From Leptoclinus maculatus (lineage: Eukaryota; Chordata; Actinopteri; Perciformes; Stichaeidae), in NCBI GenBank assembly GCA_032191485.1, contig JAVDOI010000045.1, positions 1,513,909-1,577,908 on the forward strand: DNA of 64,000 nucleotides, read 5' to 3'. Of this stretch, positions 26,033 through 38,954 are shown in pieces. Position numbers and translations under genes: made by a program. Numbering within the stretch: position 1 is the first letter of the stretch; every line of letters starts with the position of its first letter. The notes under the pieces are model-generated. The model ran no database searches, was not told the origin of the DNA, and saw only the letters and a program-made list of their open reading frames with translations.

Positions 26033-29030
26033 CTAAGAGAAAGACAGAGGAGGGGACGCTTGGTTTTTCCCTCTATACAACTGTACAGTTACCAAATCAT
26101 CATGACAAGATATCATGATTCACAGTCGTCAGGTATAAAATGCATTGTTTTTTGAATATATTGTTTTATTAGTGTTTTTAAACTCATAAGCATTAAAATC
26201 ACTCTCAGTCTATATGTTGTGAAATGGTAAATGGACTGTACTTGTATAGTTCTTTCCTAGTCTTCCCACCACTCAAAGTGCTTTAACACTACATGTCATT
26301 ACCCATCAGGGGCTATCATGCAAGGTGCCACCTGCCCATCAGGACCCTAACTAATCCTACCGACATGGAGGCGGGGATCGAACCTCCGATCCTCTGATTG
26401 AAGGACGACCCTGCTCTACCACTGAGCCACAGTCGTCCCAAATACATCTACAATGACGGATCGAGGCTCCCAACTACGGGCATAATAAGAGCTACAGTGG
26501 GCAGAGGGGGGGAATGGGATGATCCACTAAATAGGACGAATACCATTTTCTTGAATTTATTATATCAGTCAGCCTGGTAAAGACGGTCTCACTGCAGCTG
26601 TTGTTTCAGATCCTCAGGAGATGTGACGCTGACAGTGTGAGAGGATCGATGCTTCAGAAGCATTTACCTGCCAGTGATGTCGGCTGTGAATTTGAGGTAC
26701 AAGATGGCGCTATGAATCATTACTACTACTTGACTCAAAGAACATGAGCTTATCTTTACCTGTGACAAACATCACACCATCATCATTTTAATACGTTTTT
26801 CCATGAAAATGACAATACTGATTTAAAAATGATCATTCCCTCTAATATCGCAAATCATATGGCAATTGCAATATCAGTCATTATATTTTTTTAAACGTTT
26901 AGCCCTGGATTATTTTATTCATAACTTGCATTATCCAGAAATCTAAATTCTAGCAAACATCACTATGGGGCAGATAATCTAAATATTTGAGAGTGGGTGA
27001 GCGAATCAATTATCCAACCAATAAATCAACAAATCAATGAATGAAACCTTTGAGTCAACCATCAGCTATGTAGAACATACGAGGTACTCAACTAGCTTAT
27101 ACGGAAATACAGAATTCACAAGAGAGACTGGCTACTATAAATAATGTACTTCAGACCACGGAGCCATCAAGTAAAACCATCTGATATCGTTTCTCATGGC
27201 AAACAGATTTGTCTAAGCTACAACAATTCCTGTACATACACCAGAATGAATTTTAAGGAATGGATAAGCAATCATTTAGATTTAATATTCTATGAAAATC
27301 TGCAAGAAGTATATGAAAATGAAGTCACCGAGCTTAAAGTCAAACTAAGAACTATCAACCTCAAATGGATATAGAATCTAACAACCAAACAGCAAGTGTT
27401 CATGTGTACCTTGACAATGCCTTAAACCAATAAGGATAACCAAACTAAATCAAAATGACATGCTGTTCATATTTGACAAGCAGTCCACCTCAAAATGGTT
27501 GGATTAACCTTCTTCCTTGTGTCATGAAAGCCATGCCAGATAATACTTTTACTTTACAGGAAGGTTTAAGAATGTAGAGACGAGGTGGCGGAGGCCACTT
27601 TCTTTAAAATTCATGGTAAGCAGCCGATTGAAAATACTAAGAGGATGGAGGTTTGACAGACGGAGGCCAGGACGTAGAGACATAGTGAGGTGAAAAGACG
27701 GTGATATACTGGATACGAGTATTCACTCGGGATTACGTTTTTTTAAACCACCCCTTCCAATCTGAATCAGTAATATTGAGTCCTGGTCTGATATTATATT
27801 TTCTACAATAATACAGCTGCACAGTGCACACAGCAGTCACAGTAGACTCAGTAAAAACAAGTGAGTAGGTCCAATGTTGGAAAACTAGCCTAAATGGCCT
27901 GCGTCACAATTTACCTTTTTAAAAAAATAAATCTCTCTTTGTATAAAAGAAATGCTGTCGTTGAATTAGTATAAACATACAGTCAGTGTGTGTTGTCTCA
28001 CTACAGCTACTCTGTCGTAGGATACAATGAACAGGTTCTGCAGGGTTCCTTTGGAATGGTAAGACCATTGTGTTGTGTACCTGGCTATACAGAAATAAAA
28101 AGCTCATTCTCAGAATGTTTTCCAATAAATACATTCTACTCATTCAAACCGTAGACCAAATACACGTCTCCCATTCCAGATCAGAAGCTTCTACTACGAT
28201 TGAATGAAAGGTCAGGGGACTCATGGCTCAGCAGCATCTACCTGTCTGTCCAGATTTAAGTGTTTATGGAACATTTTGTCAGGTAATGATTTCTTCCATC
28301 TGTCTTTGCAAGAGCTTCTGTGATGACACCGACGGTCATCACAAAAGGTAATGAACACATGACGTCTACACGTTGTTGAGTAATCTCAAGACGTCCTCCC
28401 TTCTCTTAGATATTAATGCTAACAACCAGCTGGTTATGACAACATTGTGCCTTTAGAGATAACGATACAGAGACAACCTGGTACCAGAGCTCCAGACATT
28501 TCAAACGTGAATCTAACATAGTTATAGGTACACTCTCAATGCATGTTATACAAGCGCAACACAATACAGTCAGACAAAGGCAAGTGGTACAGTTAAGTTA
28601 GTTAGCTGCCAGGTGAGCTGGGACGATGGTTCGTCGCTAGCTAGTTGATTAGATTAACTAAGTTAGCTAAGTCAGTGGCGTCTACTCAAAGGCAGAGCTA
28701 ACACCACACTACGAGGTTGAAAGACTGAGTGATCTGGTACAAACAGAATAAGAGTACACATAACTACGTACGTTATCTAAATAATATCCATTTACGGACT
28801 GAAGAGTTAACACATTACAATATATTAGGGTTAGTGTTGCATATATTACCTGTCAAGAAACCTCACAGCTAACTGCTTAGCTAGCGTGTCAGCTGGCTAA
28901 GGATAGGCGTCTTCGGTGTTTGTCCTCTCAGACAACAGTCATGTATTTCCTTGATTTAAAAAAGAAAACGCCTGTTGACAAACATACAAGTAGTTAGGCA
29001 TTTCTGCTTCTCTAGAAATAAATGTATTAC
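26033..29030 (-). other. probable first intron of gbf1
   Basis: Sequence between the start-codon exon and a candidate 5' non-coding exon near 29.03 kb. It contains the SINE at 26.2-26.4 kb. The remainder is AT-rich, with simple 'GTTAGCTA' rich stretches near 28.6-28.7 kb. No other gene seen. Confidence 0.45.
26224..26438 (-). mobile_element. tRNA-derived SINE
   Basis: Read on the minus strand, the head (26438 downwards) is tRNA-like. GACTGTGGCTCAGTGGTAGA contains an A box, and GGAGGTTCGATCCCCGCC, about 35 nt on, contains a B box. These are the internal RNA polymerase III promoter elements. The body follows (CCTGATGGGCAGGTGGCACC), and the 3' tail ends ACAAGTACAGTCCATTTACC. The tail recurs alone at 51344-51415. 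This is a common fish SINE type. The body has small deletions. Confidence 0.75.
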
Positions 29031-29620
29031 CTGTGTGTGGCTGCTATTCCAAAGATGGAGTCCTGCTGTAGCTAATGCTAGCCTAGTTAGGCAAGCTAGC
29101 AGGCTAGCCGGCCAACAGTGAATGAAGAAGACCAAAGTTCAATTCAGTACGACAACAGGACAAACTAAAAATGTCGGACATTCCACTGCGTGATAACTTA
29201 ATATTTCCAAACTCCACTTATGTATTCACTATTCAATATAATGCCCCATAAGTGAATAAATTGAACACCTTCCTGCAGCTGTCAATCTGGTCTTGGTAAA
29301 CACACTGACGTGGAAAAGCTCTGCTGTCTCAACCTAGCCTGATGACAGCCTTTTGATTGACAGGCCACCAAACTCAACGCTTTACGCGTAATATAGGACT
29401 TTAGAATACAGGAACATACCAGACCATTCAAGTTTTAGGTGTGTTCGCGTTTGTGCACTTTTTTTATCATATAGACTCTTAGGGATTCCCCGAAAGGAAA
29501 ATATCGCTATGCTACAGAGAAATAAGGGCGGGACAAAGGTAGCAGGTTCGTTGCGTCGGCTTGATGACGTAAGCACGGTCTGCAGCTCCATTGAAGAGAC
29601 CAGCCTCACACTGACAGCTG
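29031..29620 (-). promoter_or_regulatory. candidate gbf1 promoter and 5' non-coding exon
   Basis: On the minus strand a donor-like CACACAG|GTAATA lies at 29031/29030. It could end a short 5' UTR exon that splices to the exon at 26032. Farther upstream (29525-29572), a GC box GGGCGGG and a CRE-like TGACGTAA sit in locally CpG-richer DNA, with GCGTCGG between them. There is no TATA box at a convincing distance. Inferred from position and motifs only. Confidence 0.35.
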
Positions 29621-29917
29621 GACTTTCCCTTTCAGTATCCTTTCACAGGCCACAGTACTATCAGTGGTTTCAATCATTTTACAACGATACGATGTGATTT
29701 TTGGGGACAATGTTGTTTATTGTATGTAGAGAGCAGATGCATGCAGTTTATACAGCCTCTACACAGGTTACTAAATCTAAAGGGGTGGTAACATGAACAT
29801 GCCTCCCATTAGATGTATGAGCTTGGAGGTTTCTTCTTGACACAGTAGAGCAGTTGGGCCAAATGGGTGCAAGGAGTGGAGGATGAATTTGTCTCAAAAT
29901 GATGTTTGAATTTTATT

Positions 29918-29995
29918 GATGATCAGTCAGTCGGCTCCAGGCCCCAGTGGCCCTGTAAAGGTAAAATGGTCACAGACGATGGATGGATGGTAGAT
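29918..29995 (+). repeat. 3' end remnant of a fish retroelement
   Basis: GGCTCCAGGCCCCAGTGGCC…GATGGATGGATGG resembles the common teleost element tail 'GGCTCCAGCCCCC…GGATGGATGG'. Heavily shortened. Confidence 0.45.
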
Positions 29996-32934
29996 GTTAC
30001 AGTAAAAGACACAGGTTGAGAGGGAATGTCAGACAATCAAATGTAGATTATATGTTTAGGGTAATTATAATGATTGTAATATTAAATAGATACTACACCA
30101 TATCCCAACTAGGACTACAAAACCAATGGATACTAGTGTGTGTGTTCAGCCTCTGAATGGTTTACATACAGCTCTTTGATGCTTTTGGATTTTCCTGTAA
30201 CACCAGAACTGACTGAAGTGTATTGAACAGAACCTTCATCACTACTGCTGAGGCTCTTCTTCTTCTTACAGACTTTTTTTGGTGTCATATCTCTATTTGC
30301 ACTAGACACAACACCTGCCCTCGTATACAGTAGTGTTTACTCGGCATTACCTTTAATAAACAAACGACCACACGCCTCCAATTTATGATCAAGTGGGATC
30401 ATCGTTCAGCACACGAATGAGCAGAGCTGGATGGTTCAGAGCGTCTGGAGTTAAGAGAATGTTGAGACCCATTGTCCAAGGAGTTACAAAGAACCTCTTG
30501 GCAAGTATTCTGGTTGTGAGTGGCCAGAATAATGTCGTGTAGTACAATGAGCTCAATGATCTTAGTATATCATGCTTTGTTTATCTGTAAATGATGTATT
30601 TCTGCTGATGTTGTGTTTTCAGGCTCTGTTTTGGATCAGCCTTATACACAAATTGCAAAAAAAAACAACTATTGTCACACAGAGTGACCTGACAATCAGT
30701 CGCAAAACAATGGATGCATGTGTTTCCTCTATATTTGGAGGAGAGCTCCATGCACTGCTAATAATAAATCCTAGACTCTCTTCTCTCTCAGGGGAATCAT
30801 CAGCAGCCATTTGCTCAACATCTACACACAGTACTGCTCTGTGTTTAAAGCATATGGCCTCTATGAGCGTCAGCCCTCTGTTTGATCACCTGTAGGATTT
30901 GTAATTGCAACATTTCATGAGCAAATACACGCGTGTCATTTTCAACATGTACGTCTAAACCTCTGTGGCAATAAAACCATCCGTTACTTTGTTTGTCATG
31001 CACATGTTAAAACAAACGGTCACAGATTGATTTAGTCGTCTGTGCCTAAAGAACCAGCTCACCAAAGAAAGAGCGTCTTTCTAAAGAATCATCTTTAATA
31101 TCCATGAAGTTGTTTTGCACATCCTGGTTTGGTCCACTGTCTCCCCGTCCAGCTGCATGTGAAACAGCTGGATGTCTCTTGATTACATTTCCTTCATCCA
31201 AACTGAAAATATTTATGTGAGCTAGTGTCTTTGACGTGAGTCTGTACATCATTAATTACAGACATGAGAATAAGAGCAATGAGATTCTATTCCTTCCGAT
31301 CATCTCGTTTATCTAAGATCCTTAGGATAAAGCACCAACAATGACACATTTGCAGCACTTTGCAGGCTCCAGATGAGTGATGCTTATGTCATGTTGTGTG
31401 TCTGCTTTGCCTTGTAATGTAATGTAAGTTCATGAATCTGTCCTGTTGTCTGGTAAGAAGCCTTTTGGCATTTATGAAACATGCAAACATAAACTTAAAC
31501 AATGTCATATGCCTTGTGTTGCAAAATGATTGTGTCATATTTGGCGAGTATATTCTTGTTTGAAAGATGTGGAACTGATAAATTGAGGCTTGTTTATCAC
31601 AAGTTCCAACATTCTTGGATATTTTGAGGCAAATTCATGGCTATGAAATGTGTACAAGACAGGATATGATAATATCTATCCTCTCACCAGTCAGTAGGAG
31701 TGTTTTCCACTTTCAATATTTCCATCTCAATCTGTTCTTCCAATGATATCCTAAATGTTACCATATAACACAGTCCTGTTTAATGTGAATAACGTGTCCC
31801 AGGATAGCGGTTTCCACCATCAGTCTTTATGCTAAGCTAGAATAATTTACCCGTTGCTAAGTCCCGCCCTTGGACGCAAACTGGCCAATCACAGCGTGCC
31901 ATCAGCCAGCTCTGACCAGGGTCGGACTACACAGCTCTGCTCCAGAGACTGGTATCAGTGGTTGCAGAGCTAATGGTGAAACGTTATGTATTAGTGATAC
32001 TCGTCACACAGAGAGGTTAGAGGGATACATGTTTCTGTGGAGCTAACATTAGCAGAGTATCTTACGGATCTTAACTAGCGTTAGCACCTCTATGTAATCT
32101 CTCCCACCGATTCCAGTCAAACTAGAACTGTATACTGGGAGTCAAACTGGATTTTGATGGAGATTTGAACAGCATATCTGGTCTTCATGTCGTCACTGTA
32201 TGTTGGACTACTTGCGCTGCTAGCAGCAAGACCAAAGGATGGCAATGTAGTATGGTTTGTTGGAAGGTACCTGCAGAAAGTCGACCAATTACAATGTTTT
32301 ACTGATGGTGGTGGAGAGTACAACCGATCTTAACCCAGCCCCATCACATGGCCGACTTTTACACTTTAGATTGAACGAGTCGTCTCCCGTTGCTCACCTT
32401 CCCTGTTCTCCTCTATAACATTCAGTATCGCCTGACCTGCAGGATGCTGAACACAGTTTATCAGTGCTGGCATGCAGCGAGGGCTCTTTTACACACACCA
32501 GGTGTTCCAGAAGAACAAATACACCTGCATTCGTGTTTTGGTCATTTTCATACCTAATCTGCTCTGTCGTGGCTTTTGAAAGCCTCAGAGTTCCAGCATC
32601 ACCAGCTAAGGTCATTGAAAGATGACAAATGTTAGCGTTGTGGACACTAACATTATATCTCAAAGCCCACAGCTGTGTTAAGAATGTTTAAACACTATTC
32701 AAATAAGTGTGTTTCATAGCTTTTTTTGAAACAGTGTAACTACAGAACGATTACTCGCTCCCAACACTTCCACTGCCCTCACAATAAAAGTCCCGGTGAG
32801 TTTTCCTTTTTGCTAAAATAAAAGAGCAAAACAGGAAACAAGCACAGTTTTTGAACGTGCATCCAACAGATACTTCCCCTCGTTATGGCAGAGGTTAATT
32901 AAACTGCATTATTTTGATTAAGACTCTCCAGCCA

Positions 32935-33275
32935 TGCTAGCAGCTCTGTGAGGCTGTATACAATGAGCTAACATCAGCATGCTAACATGCTCACAATGAT
33001 ACTGTTTACCATCTGTTTACCAAAAAGGGAAATGTTTGACCAAATGATGTCATTACAATTCATCCTGAAAGGAAGATAAATGTGTTCACCAAATTGAATG
33101 GCAATCAATCCAACAGCTGTTGAGACGTTTGCTCATCTCGCGCTATCTAAAGTCAGAGGATTAGCAAAGCCATTCTCATGCCGGTACAAAATGTAATGGC
33201 ACTCCATCTAATAATAGTTGAGATACTTCAGTCTGTGGCGGACCGACGGACTGACAGGCCGACATTGCAGTCGGT
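32935..33275 (+). repeat. teleost dispersed repeat, longer copy
   Basis: It starts CCATGCTAGCAGCTCTGTGAGG and contains CATCAGCATGCTAACATGCT, then AATTCATCCTGAAAGG, TTGAATGGCAATCAATCC with CAACAGCTGTTGAGA, then GGACCGACGGACTGACAGGC. This order is that of a high-copy fish repeat of unclear class. It shows several internal deletions. Pieces of the same family are at 6.6, 8.5 and 52.3 kb. Confidence 0.6.
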
Positions 33276-35867
33276 TTAGAGATGCAGGCACAGGTTAAGG
33301 GGAGGAGGGTGAGAACTCAAACACGACAGTGTAGTGTGGAGGATGTTTCATGTTAATCTAACTCTTATTGTAGTCTTTCATTAACTTGAGGTGGAATTGT
33401 AATCAACACGCAGCTGTGCGACTCATGTTGTAGCGCACATTATAAACTATTCATTAGTCGTTGTTATTCCACTTTTGCCAAATATTAGAATTGAGGCGAA
33501 ACATATTTCATGCACTGGCTGATTTTTTATTTATTTTTTCAGACTAGTGGAAAGAAAACATCCAAAATAAGCATTTCAGAGTTTATTTTACTACTTTGTA
33601 TTTGCGTCTGTAGATTACTCCTAAATTGACCAATAGTTACCATAAAGTAATGCCTCATTAGCATATTCCTCAAAGCAATTTCCTCTAAATGAGTTTTTTC
33701 TCAGACTCTGAGCAGCACTTCTTCTTAGTTTCATTCCTCTCTATGTTCTCATGGTTTTATACGAAGGGGTTTGTATTATTCAAAGCCTGATTTATACAAC
33801 AATTTAGGACTAAAAACATGGAGAAAATGGATTGTTATTCATGGCTGTTGACAATATTTTCAGACTTATGGAGTGATACAAAGACATATCCAGAAGTCCC
33901 TCTGTAAATACCTTTGACTCTCATATGTCCACAAAATGAAACATTTTGAGCCTAACTTTGAGCCTCTGGAAGTCTATGAAAATCAGTGCAAATGTAATAC
34001 GATAATGCATCATTTGTATATTTAAACCTACATTTTCAGAAAACTTGTAACACAAAAAAAAGTAGAAAGGCCCCAAATCAAAGTCAACAAGTCCTTCAAC
34101 TCAAATGAGGAAACACATCGTTTGTAACTGCTTAGCGACACTTTGAATGATCTGATTGTCCGACCACCGTTCAGTCTGTTCCATCCATAACCGTTCCAAA
34201 TCACTGTTGAAAAGTAAAGCTGTCTTATGACAACACTGTGGTGAATGTTTGGTGATGTGTAGGGACAGAAACAACTGTTGGCTTTTGGGAAGATCATGAC
34301 TTGGTTTAAAATACGTTGTGTGGAGGTTAGGGCAACGTTGTGGATGGGTTAAAATGGTTACTTTGTTACTTTGTTGTCCTGTAATAATGTCATCTGACTT
34401 CCTCCTTTGCTCCCGATGGACAACAGTAATAGTTACCATGCACGGCCTCATGGAGAACGAGAGGCGAAGAGAGAACTCAGCCCCTCCAACGTAAACAGGT
34501 GGTTTTGGGGCTTCTGCTAACAGCTGATTCTGTCTTTTGTTTCAGGGCGATCTCATCAAAATCTAGTTGACATTGTGCTCACATGGAGCATATTTCTACA
34601 TGAAGTTGTGTTATAACAATAAAATAATCAAATGTGGCCCTTTATGCTATCATATAGCCAGTTCCACTGAAGTTTCAACAGTTGTATTTATGCACCACTA
34701 TCCCTCCAACGCCGGGAAAACGTCCCGTCGTGTATCGGTTTCCTGGTTCAGAGAAACACTGCCTCCTGATATTGATGTTCCAACTAAACTGCATTCTCAA
34801 ATACGTTTCGAGGGAAATGTATTCTCTCTTGGTTCACGGTTGCAGTTTGAAACAGTGTGAAACGAGTGGTTAACATTGTAAATTGAAACAAAACAAAACA
34901 TAAAGCTCTACAAAACTACTTGGTTATGTTTAGGCAACACGAGTACCTGGTTCACACTCCAACGGCAGTCAAAGCACCACCTCGACCTCCACAGACTACT
35001 ACAGACTCATTTGAAAAGGGATTTGTGATACGTCAAGATGTAAACCAAGACGAAATATGTTTCCTTAAAATGTAACGCATTGTATGGGAATGTACATTTG
35101 TAGGTGACGGGGCTGTTAAGGGACGGAGAGCACCGATCAATCATCTAACGTGACACCGGAAAGTCCATCAAGCAGCCAGTGCTGGGAAGCGGCGTGACCC
35201 CACACATCCCAAAAACACAACAGTGGACACGTTGAGACGGACTGAAACACACGGTTAAAATACCTCTTGTGTGTACACACTTTGTGACACTTCAACTAAC
35301 AGTTACAGCTCAAATAAGCCATTAGGTTCGGATGATTTCTACTGCGTTTAGTGCTTGATCATCAGTTCAATGTTCGACTGATTCAACTTCCTTCAGTAAT
35401 TGTATTTAGACTGTCACTTCAACTTCAACTGCAGCATTTCAACTGTTTCAAACATCTGAACTGCAAAAGTTCTCTGAATATTAAACCTTGTCTCGTTCCA
35501 TCTGTAATGAAGACACATCTCTATAACTCACTGTATGTCCAAATGTGTCAAATTGAATAAAGGGAACTTTGTGTCTTATTCCTCCTGCAGGTGTTTTATT
35601 TTTTCTTAAAATGGATTGTTTTCTAGAGATAGCTTTACCATCAAAGTAATTCATAAAATAACAATGAAATACAAGAAGCCATAGGTCCCGACCCTTTTGC
35701 AGTTCTAACCTCCAGCAGTGCATGAATAAAAACTGCATGCGGAGGCTGCAGGGAGGAGGAGATGGAGAGAGGAGAGTGTCTGCAGACAGAGAGCCAAAGG
35801 GAAAGGGAGACGAGGAGAGTGTGTTTGCACTTATTGTGTGTATGCGTGCTGTGTGAGCCCCATGTGC

Positions 35868-35871
<4 letters not shown>

Positions 35872-35903
<32 letters not shown>
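35872..35903. repeat. (GA)n microsatellite
   Basis: A 32-bp pure AG/GA run lying just upstream of the candidate pitx3 first exon. GAGA tracts near promoters can exclude nucleosomes; that role is conjecture here. Confidence 0.95.
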
Positions 35904-35906
<3 letters not shown>

Positions 35907-35989
35907 GGGGCCGTCCTTTCTACAGTGGACCTGTCACGCACAATATTTAGCATGAAGTCCCCCCCCCCCCTCCCACCCCCCACCCCCTC

Positions 35990-36223
35990 CCTTTACTCTG
36001 TGTGGGGGTTCAAGCCTCACAACTCCACAGCCTTCATGTCTGACAGCACATGGGGAAGGAGAAGAAAGAGGAAACTGACTGACTGACGCCTTTTCTGACT
36101 TTCTGACGCAACGGGGAACTTTTTGTCCATGTCACCAGCAAACCTGAGGCCAGGACACCCAACAGCCTGTAGCGCAGCTCTTTGCCTTTTCCACGGATTA
36201 ATTTAACCACACCGGGATTCGAT
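35990..36223 (+). promoter_or_regulatory. pitx3: candidate pitx3 5' non-coding exon and proximal promoter
   Basis: The start codon lies in an exon that opens only 9 bases before the ATG (43413), so an upstream non-coding exon is required. The best candidate ends at 36223, before a perfect donor GTAAGT. The DNA to its left is GC-richer than its surroundings, with C-rich tracts at 35960-35990. Just before the donor, CACGGATTAATTTAAC contains GGATTA (TAATCC on the other strand), the core recognised by K50 homeodomains such as Pitx and Otx. The transcription start cannot be fixed from sequence alone. Confidence 0.45.
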
Positions 36224-37112
36224 GTAAGTGCAAATAACCGCACTTTTCTCTCTCCTCTCTCTCTGTTTTTTTATTTAATTGTATCTCCCTTTAATCCATC
36301 CAGCGCTTTTTTATTTGTGCGTAAAAGTTGACAAAGTCTAGCCAGGATGTGGCTAAAGCAGGGACTTCATTAACTCTTATGATACATTTGGAAGCTTTCC
36401 ATGATAGCAGCACACTTCTTGTAAAAGTCGAATCACCAATGATACGCGTTTAATGGCTCTGGATATGGCTTGGACGAAACAGAAAAAGGGCATCGGAACA
36501 GCTGGAGTTTACTTAGAGGTGCGCGTCGGAGCGGATGAGAGGCGACACGTCGGCCAACGTGACATATTCAGAAGTGTGTGTTGTATCTTCTATGCAGGCC
36601 AAATGACCACCGTGATTACACAATAATAAAATATATTTCAAACTGTTAATTCAAAGATGAAGACATCAGGCTGCTGCTCTGAACGTCCTACAGCTCCACA
36701 GTCTCCGTCTGTGTGTGAGGACCGACGGAGAGACACTCTACTGGCTGGAGCAGAAACGGAATGATCATGTTTACAGTTTGCTGTGTTTTTACTCCACATT
36801 TCTAAGACTTCCGTTGGGAAATATTTGGGAGGTCAAAGATATTTGGAGGAAATGGATAGTGGCAGGTGACTGCCGGGGCCACAGCGCCCGCGGACAGAAA
36901 AACAAAGCTGTACGTCCCCAACGAGCAGCCACGCGCGCACACGTGAGCACGCGCCACAAACACAATAGCCACAACTTCAATCTTACTTATGCTTATAATA
37001 TCTGCATCCATGTTACATATTGTGTTTGTAACGTTTTAATATTTAAGAGTGACCTATGTGATATGATTATTTAAAAGTTCTTTCTTGGCATTGATTTAAA
37101 ACAGACAATAAT

Positions 37113-37245
37113 AATGCTATAATAATAATAATAATAATGATAGTAATAATAACAATAACAATAATTATGAATGATGATAATAACAGTAATAATGGTGATA
37201 AATGTTAACTGTAATAATAATTTAAATAATAATAATGAAATGGTA
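37113..37245. repeat. AAT-rich microsatellite region
   Basis: Interrupted (TAA)n/(AAT)n tract with many variant units. It generates spurious I/N/Y-rich open frames on both strands. Confidence 0.85.
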
Positions 37246-38499
37246 TTAAATATAAGCTTTTTCAGAGTTTCCAACAGCACCTCACGGTCTTCCTCAGTGG
37301 GTGGATATTTAGAAAATATGTATATGTCAGTAAAAAATGATTTTAAAAATCGTTCCTTCCTACGGCCCGTTGTTAGGCCGAGGCTAACACATTGTGAAAC
37401 CTGGATCACATTCTGCATTACTCGGTCAAAATGCATGAATAAATAAACTGTAAATGTGGAAATCGAAATATCAAATAAATAGCGAAGCCCACAATGCACG
37501 AGTTATCATCCAGAATTAATATTTTATACTTACAAGATAAAAAGGCCTAATCCGCATTTTAAGGTTCAGGTCACGGGCGTTTTAATAAACAGCCTACTTT
37601 CGTTTTTTTTGTTTTTTTTTCAAAGCACACGCTGTTCATTTTCTTTAATATTAAAAAAATCAAGGATTTGCAGATTTGCTTTCAAGAGCCACCAGGTCAG
37701 ATTTCCCAGCAGGCCTTCAGCTACAGCCTCTTTTGCATCTGATCCCAGGGCAGGACATATGAAAATAAGATTTGTTTAATCGAAGTTCACGTTTGGCCTC
37801 AGGGTAGAATGTAAATATATCTTTTAGTGGTTATCACCGGTCCGTGTACCACAGAGGCCGGTCTGAAGGCCACGGCCCGCGGGACTAAGAGGCCAATACC
37901 GCAGCGCATCTGTGAGTCACTTCAAACCTGTTATTTAAAATGTATCACGTCAGTTTGTTATCAGCCAAAAATCCTCCTTACTGCCTTTAACAGGTTTCAT
38001 AATGTTATGACCATACCACGGCGTTTAGAACCGCTAAAACGGGCCAGAATGTGCAGCTAAAATATGTATTCACATCCATTCAAATCCATGTTTAATTTCT
38101 AAATCTTCAATGCCTTTAAAACTATTAATTGTAAAAGGAAAAACTTACTTATAACTCACGTTCTCATCATTTTATCAGCTAAACTTAACAATCGGCAATC
38201 AACACATCATTTATATTTAACATGTTGAATGATATAAATCTGTTATAAATATGCTCCCTCTCTAGTTGAAATCATTTCCGAGCTGAACAAAACGTCATAA
38301 TCAGTGAAATATGCTTCTTGGTCGACCGCGATGGATTGTTATAGAAAGGCTCTGTGTTAATCACTGTTGTGGACTTGTATTGGTTCACACAGACAATTCT
38401 GTCCCCGCTCCCTGTGCTGCAGGACGGCCTCGGCCTCTCTCTCTCTCTCAATCATATGCAAATGGCAGTTATAGGAGGGCAGAAATTAACATCTACAAA

Positions 38500-38875
38500 C
38501 ATTGGACTGAAATTCCATCTGCCGCCTCTTCGAGGAGGCCCTTAATAAGTTCTCAGACCGCAAAGTGACACACATCTTAATCAACTCTTAATCCCGGGAA
38601 TTAATTCTCGACGCGTTTATGAATAATTCCCGGGCTAATGCCCGCACTCCGTGGAAATGTGAGCAGTCTGCCGCGCGCACCGCCAGATGGACCCGGCAAT
38701 ATCCCGAAAAATGAGAGGATTTTTGCTCCATTCTTTTTTTTTTTTTATTATCAGCACCATATATATATTTTAATGAGATCGGTGTCACCGGGCGACTGCT
38801 TATGCAAAGCGCTGCTGCTTATGCAAACTCTCATCTTGCTGTTGATTGGCGTCCATTTCTGAACAGGAGGCCCCG
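38500..38875. promoter_or_regulatory. candidate pitx3 intronic enhancer
   Basis: The block is CpG-containing and motif-dense, unlike the AT-rich surroundings. It has TTAATC twice (38578-38583, and within CTCTTAATCCCGGG at 38585-38597, which supplies a TAATCC site). A perfect 11-bp inverted repeat CCCGGGAATTA/TAATTCCCGGG lies at 38593-38603 and 38624-38634. Two copies of GCTTATGCAAA at about 38800 and 38818 carry POU octamer-like ATGCAAA. Conservation could not be tested, so the enhancer role is inference. Confidence 0.4.
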
Positions 38876-38925
38876 GCGTCCTGGCAGTGTTTGATCTGAG
38901 CGTTACAGCATGTCAGGTGGATGGG

Positions 38926-38954
38926 GCTGCTGCTGCTGCTGCTGCTGCTGCTGC
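38926..38954. repeat. (GCT)9 trinucleotide repeat
   Basis: Nine to ten uninterrupted GCT/CTG units, just 3' of the candidate enhancer block. Non-coding here. Confidence 0.95.

Larger units (their letters stand above)
29621..35950. other. intergenic region between gbf1 and pitx3
   Basis: Apart from a dispersed repeat at 32.9-33.3 kb and a GA microsatellite at 35.87-35.90 kb, I see no gene, RNA or array here. Open frames of up to about 116 codons lack any protein resemblance. Shared regulatory DNA of the divergent pair would be expected here, but cannot be recognised from one sequence. Confidence 0.6.

Noticed and set aside
26365..26438. Functional tRNA gene on the minus strand
   Set aside because: The A and B boxes are those of a SINE head. 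The anticodon arm and acceptor stem do not form a proper cloverleaf, and the SINE body follows directly.
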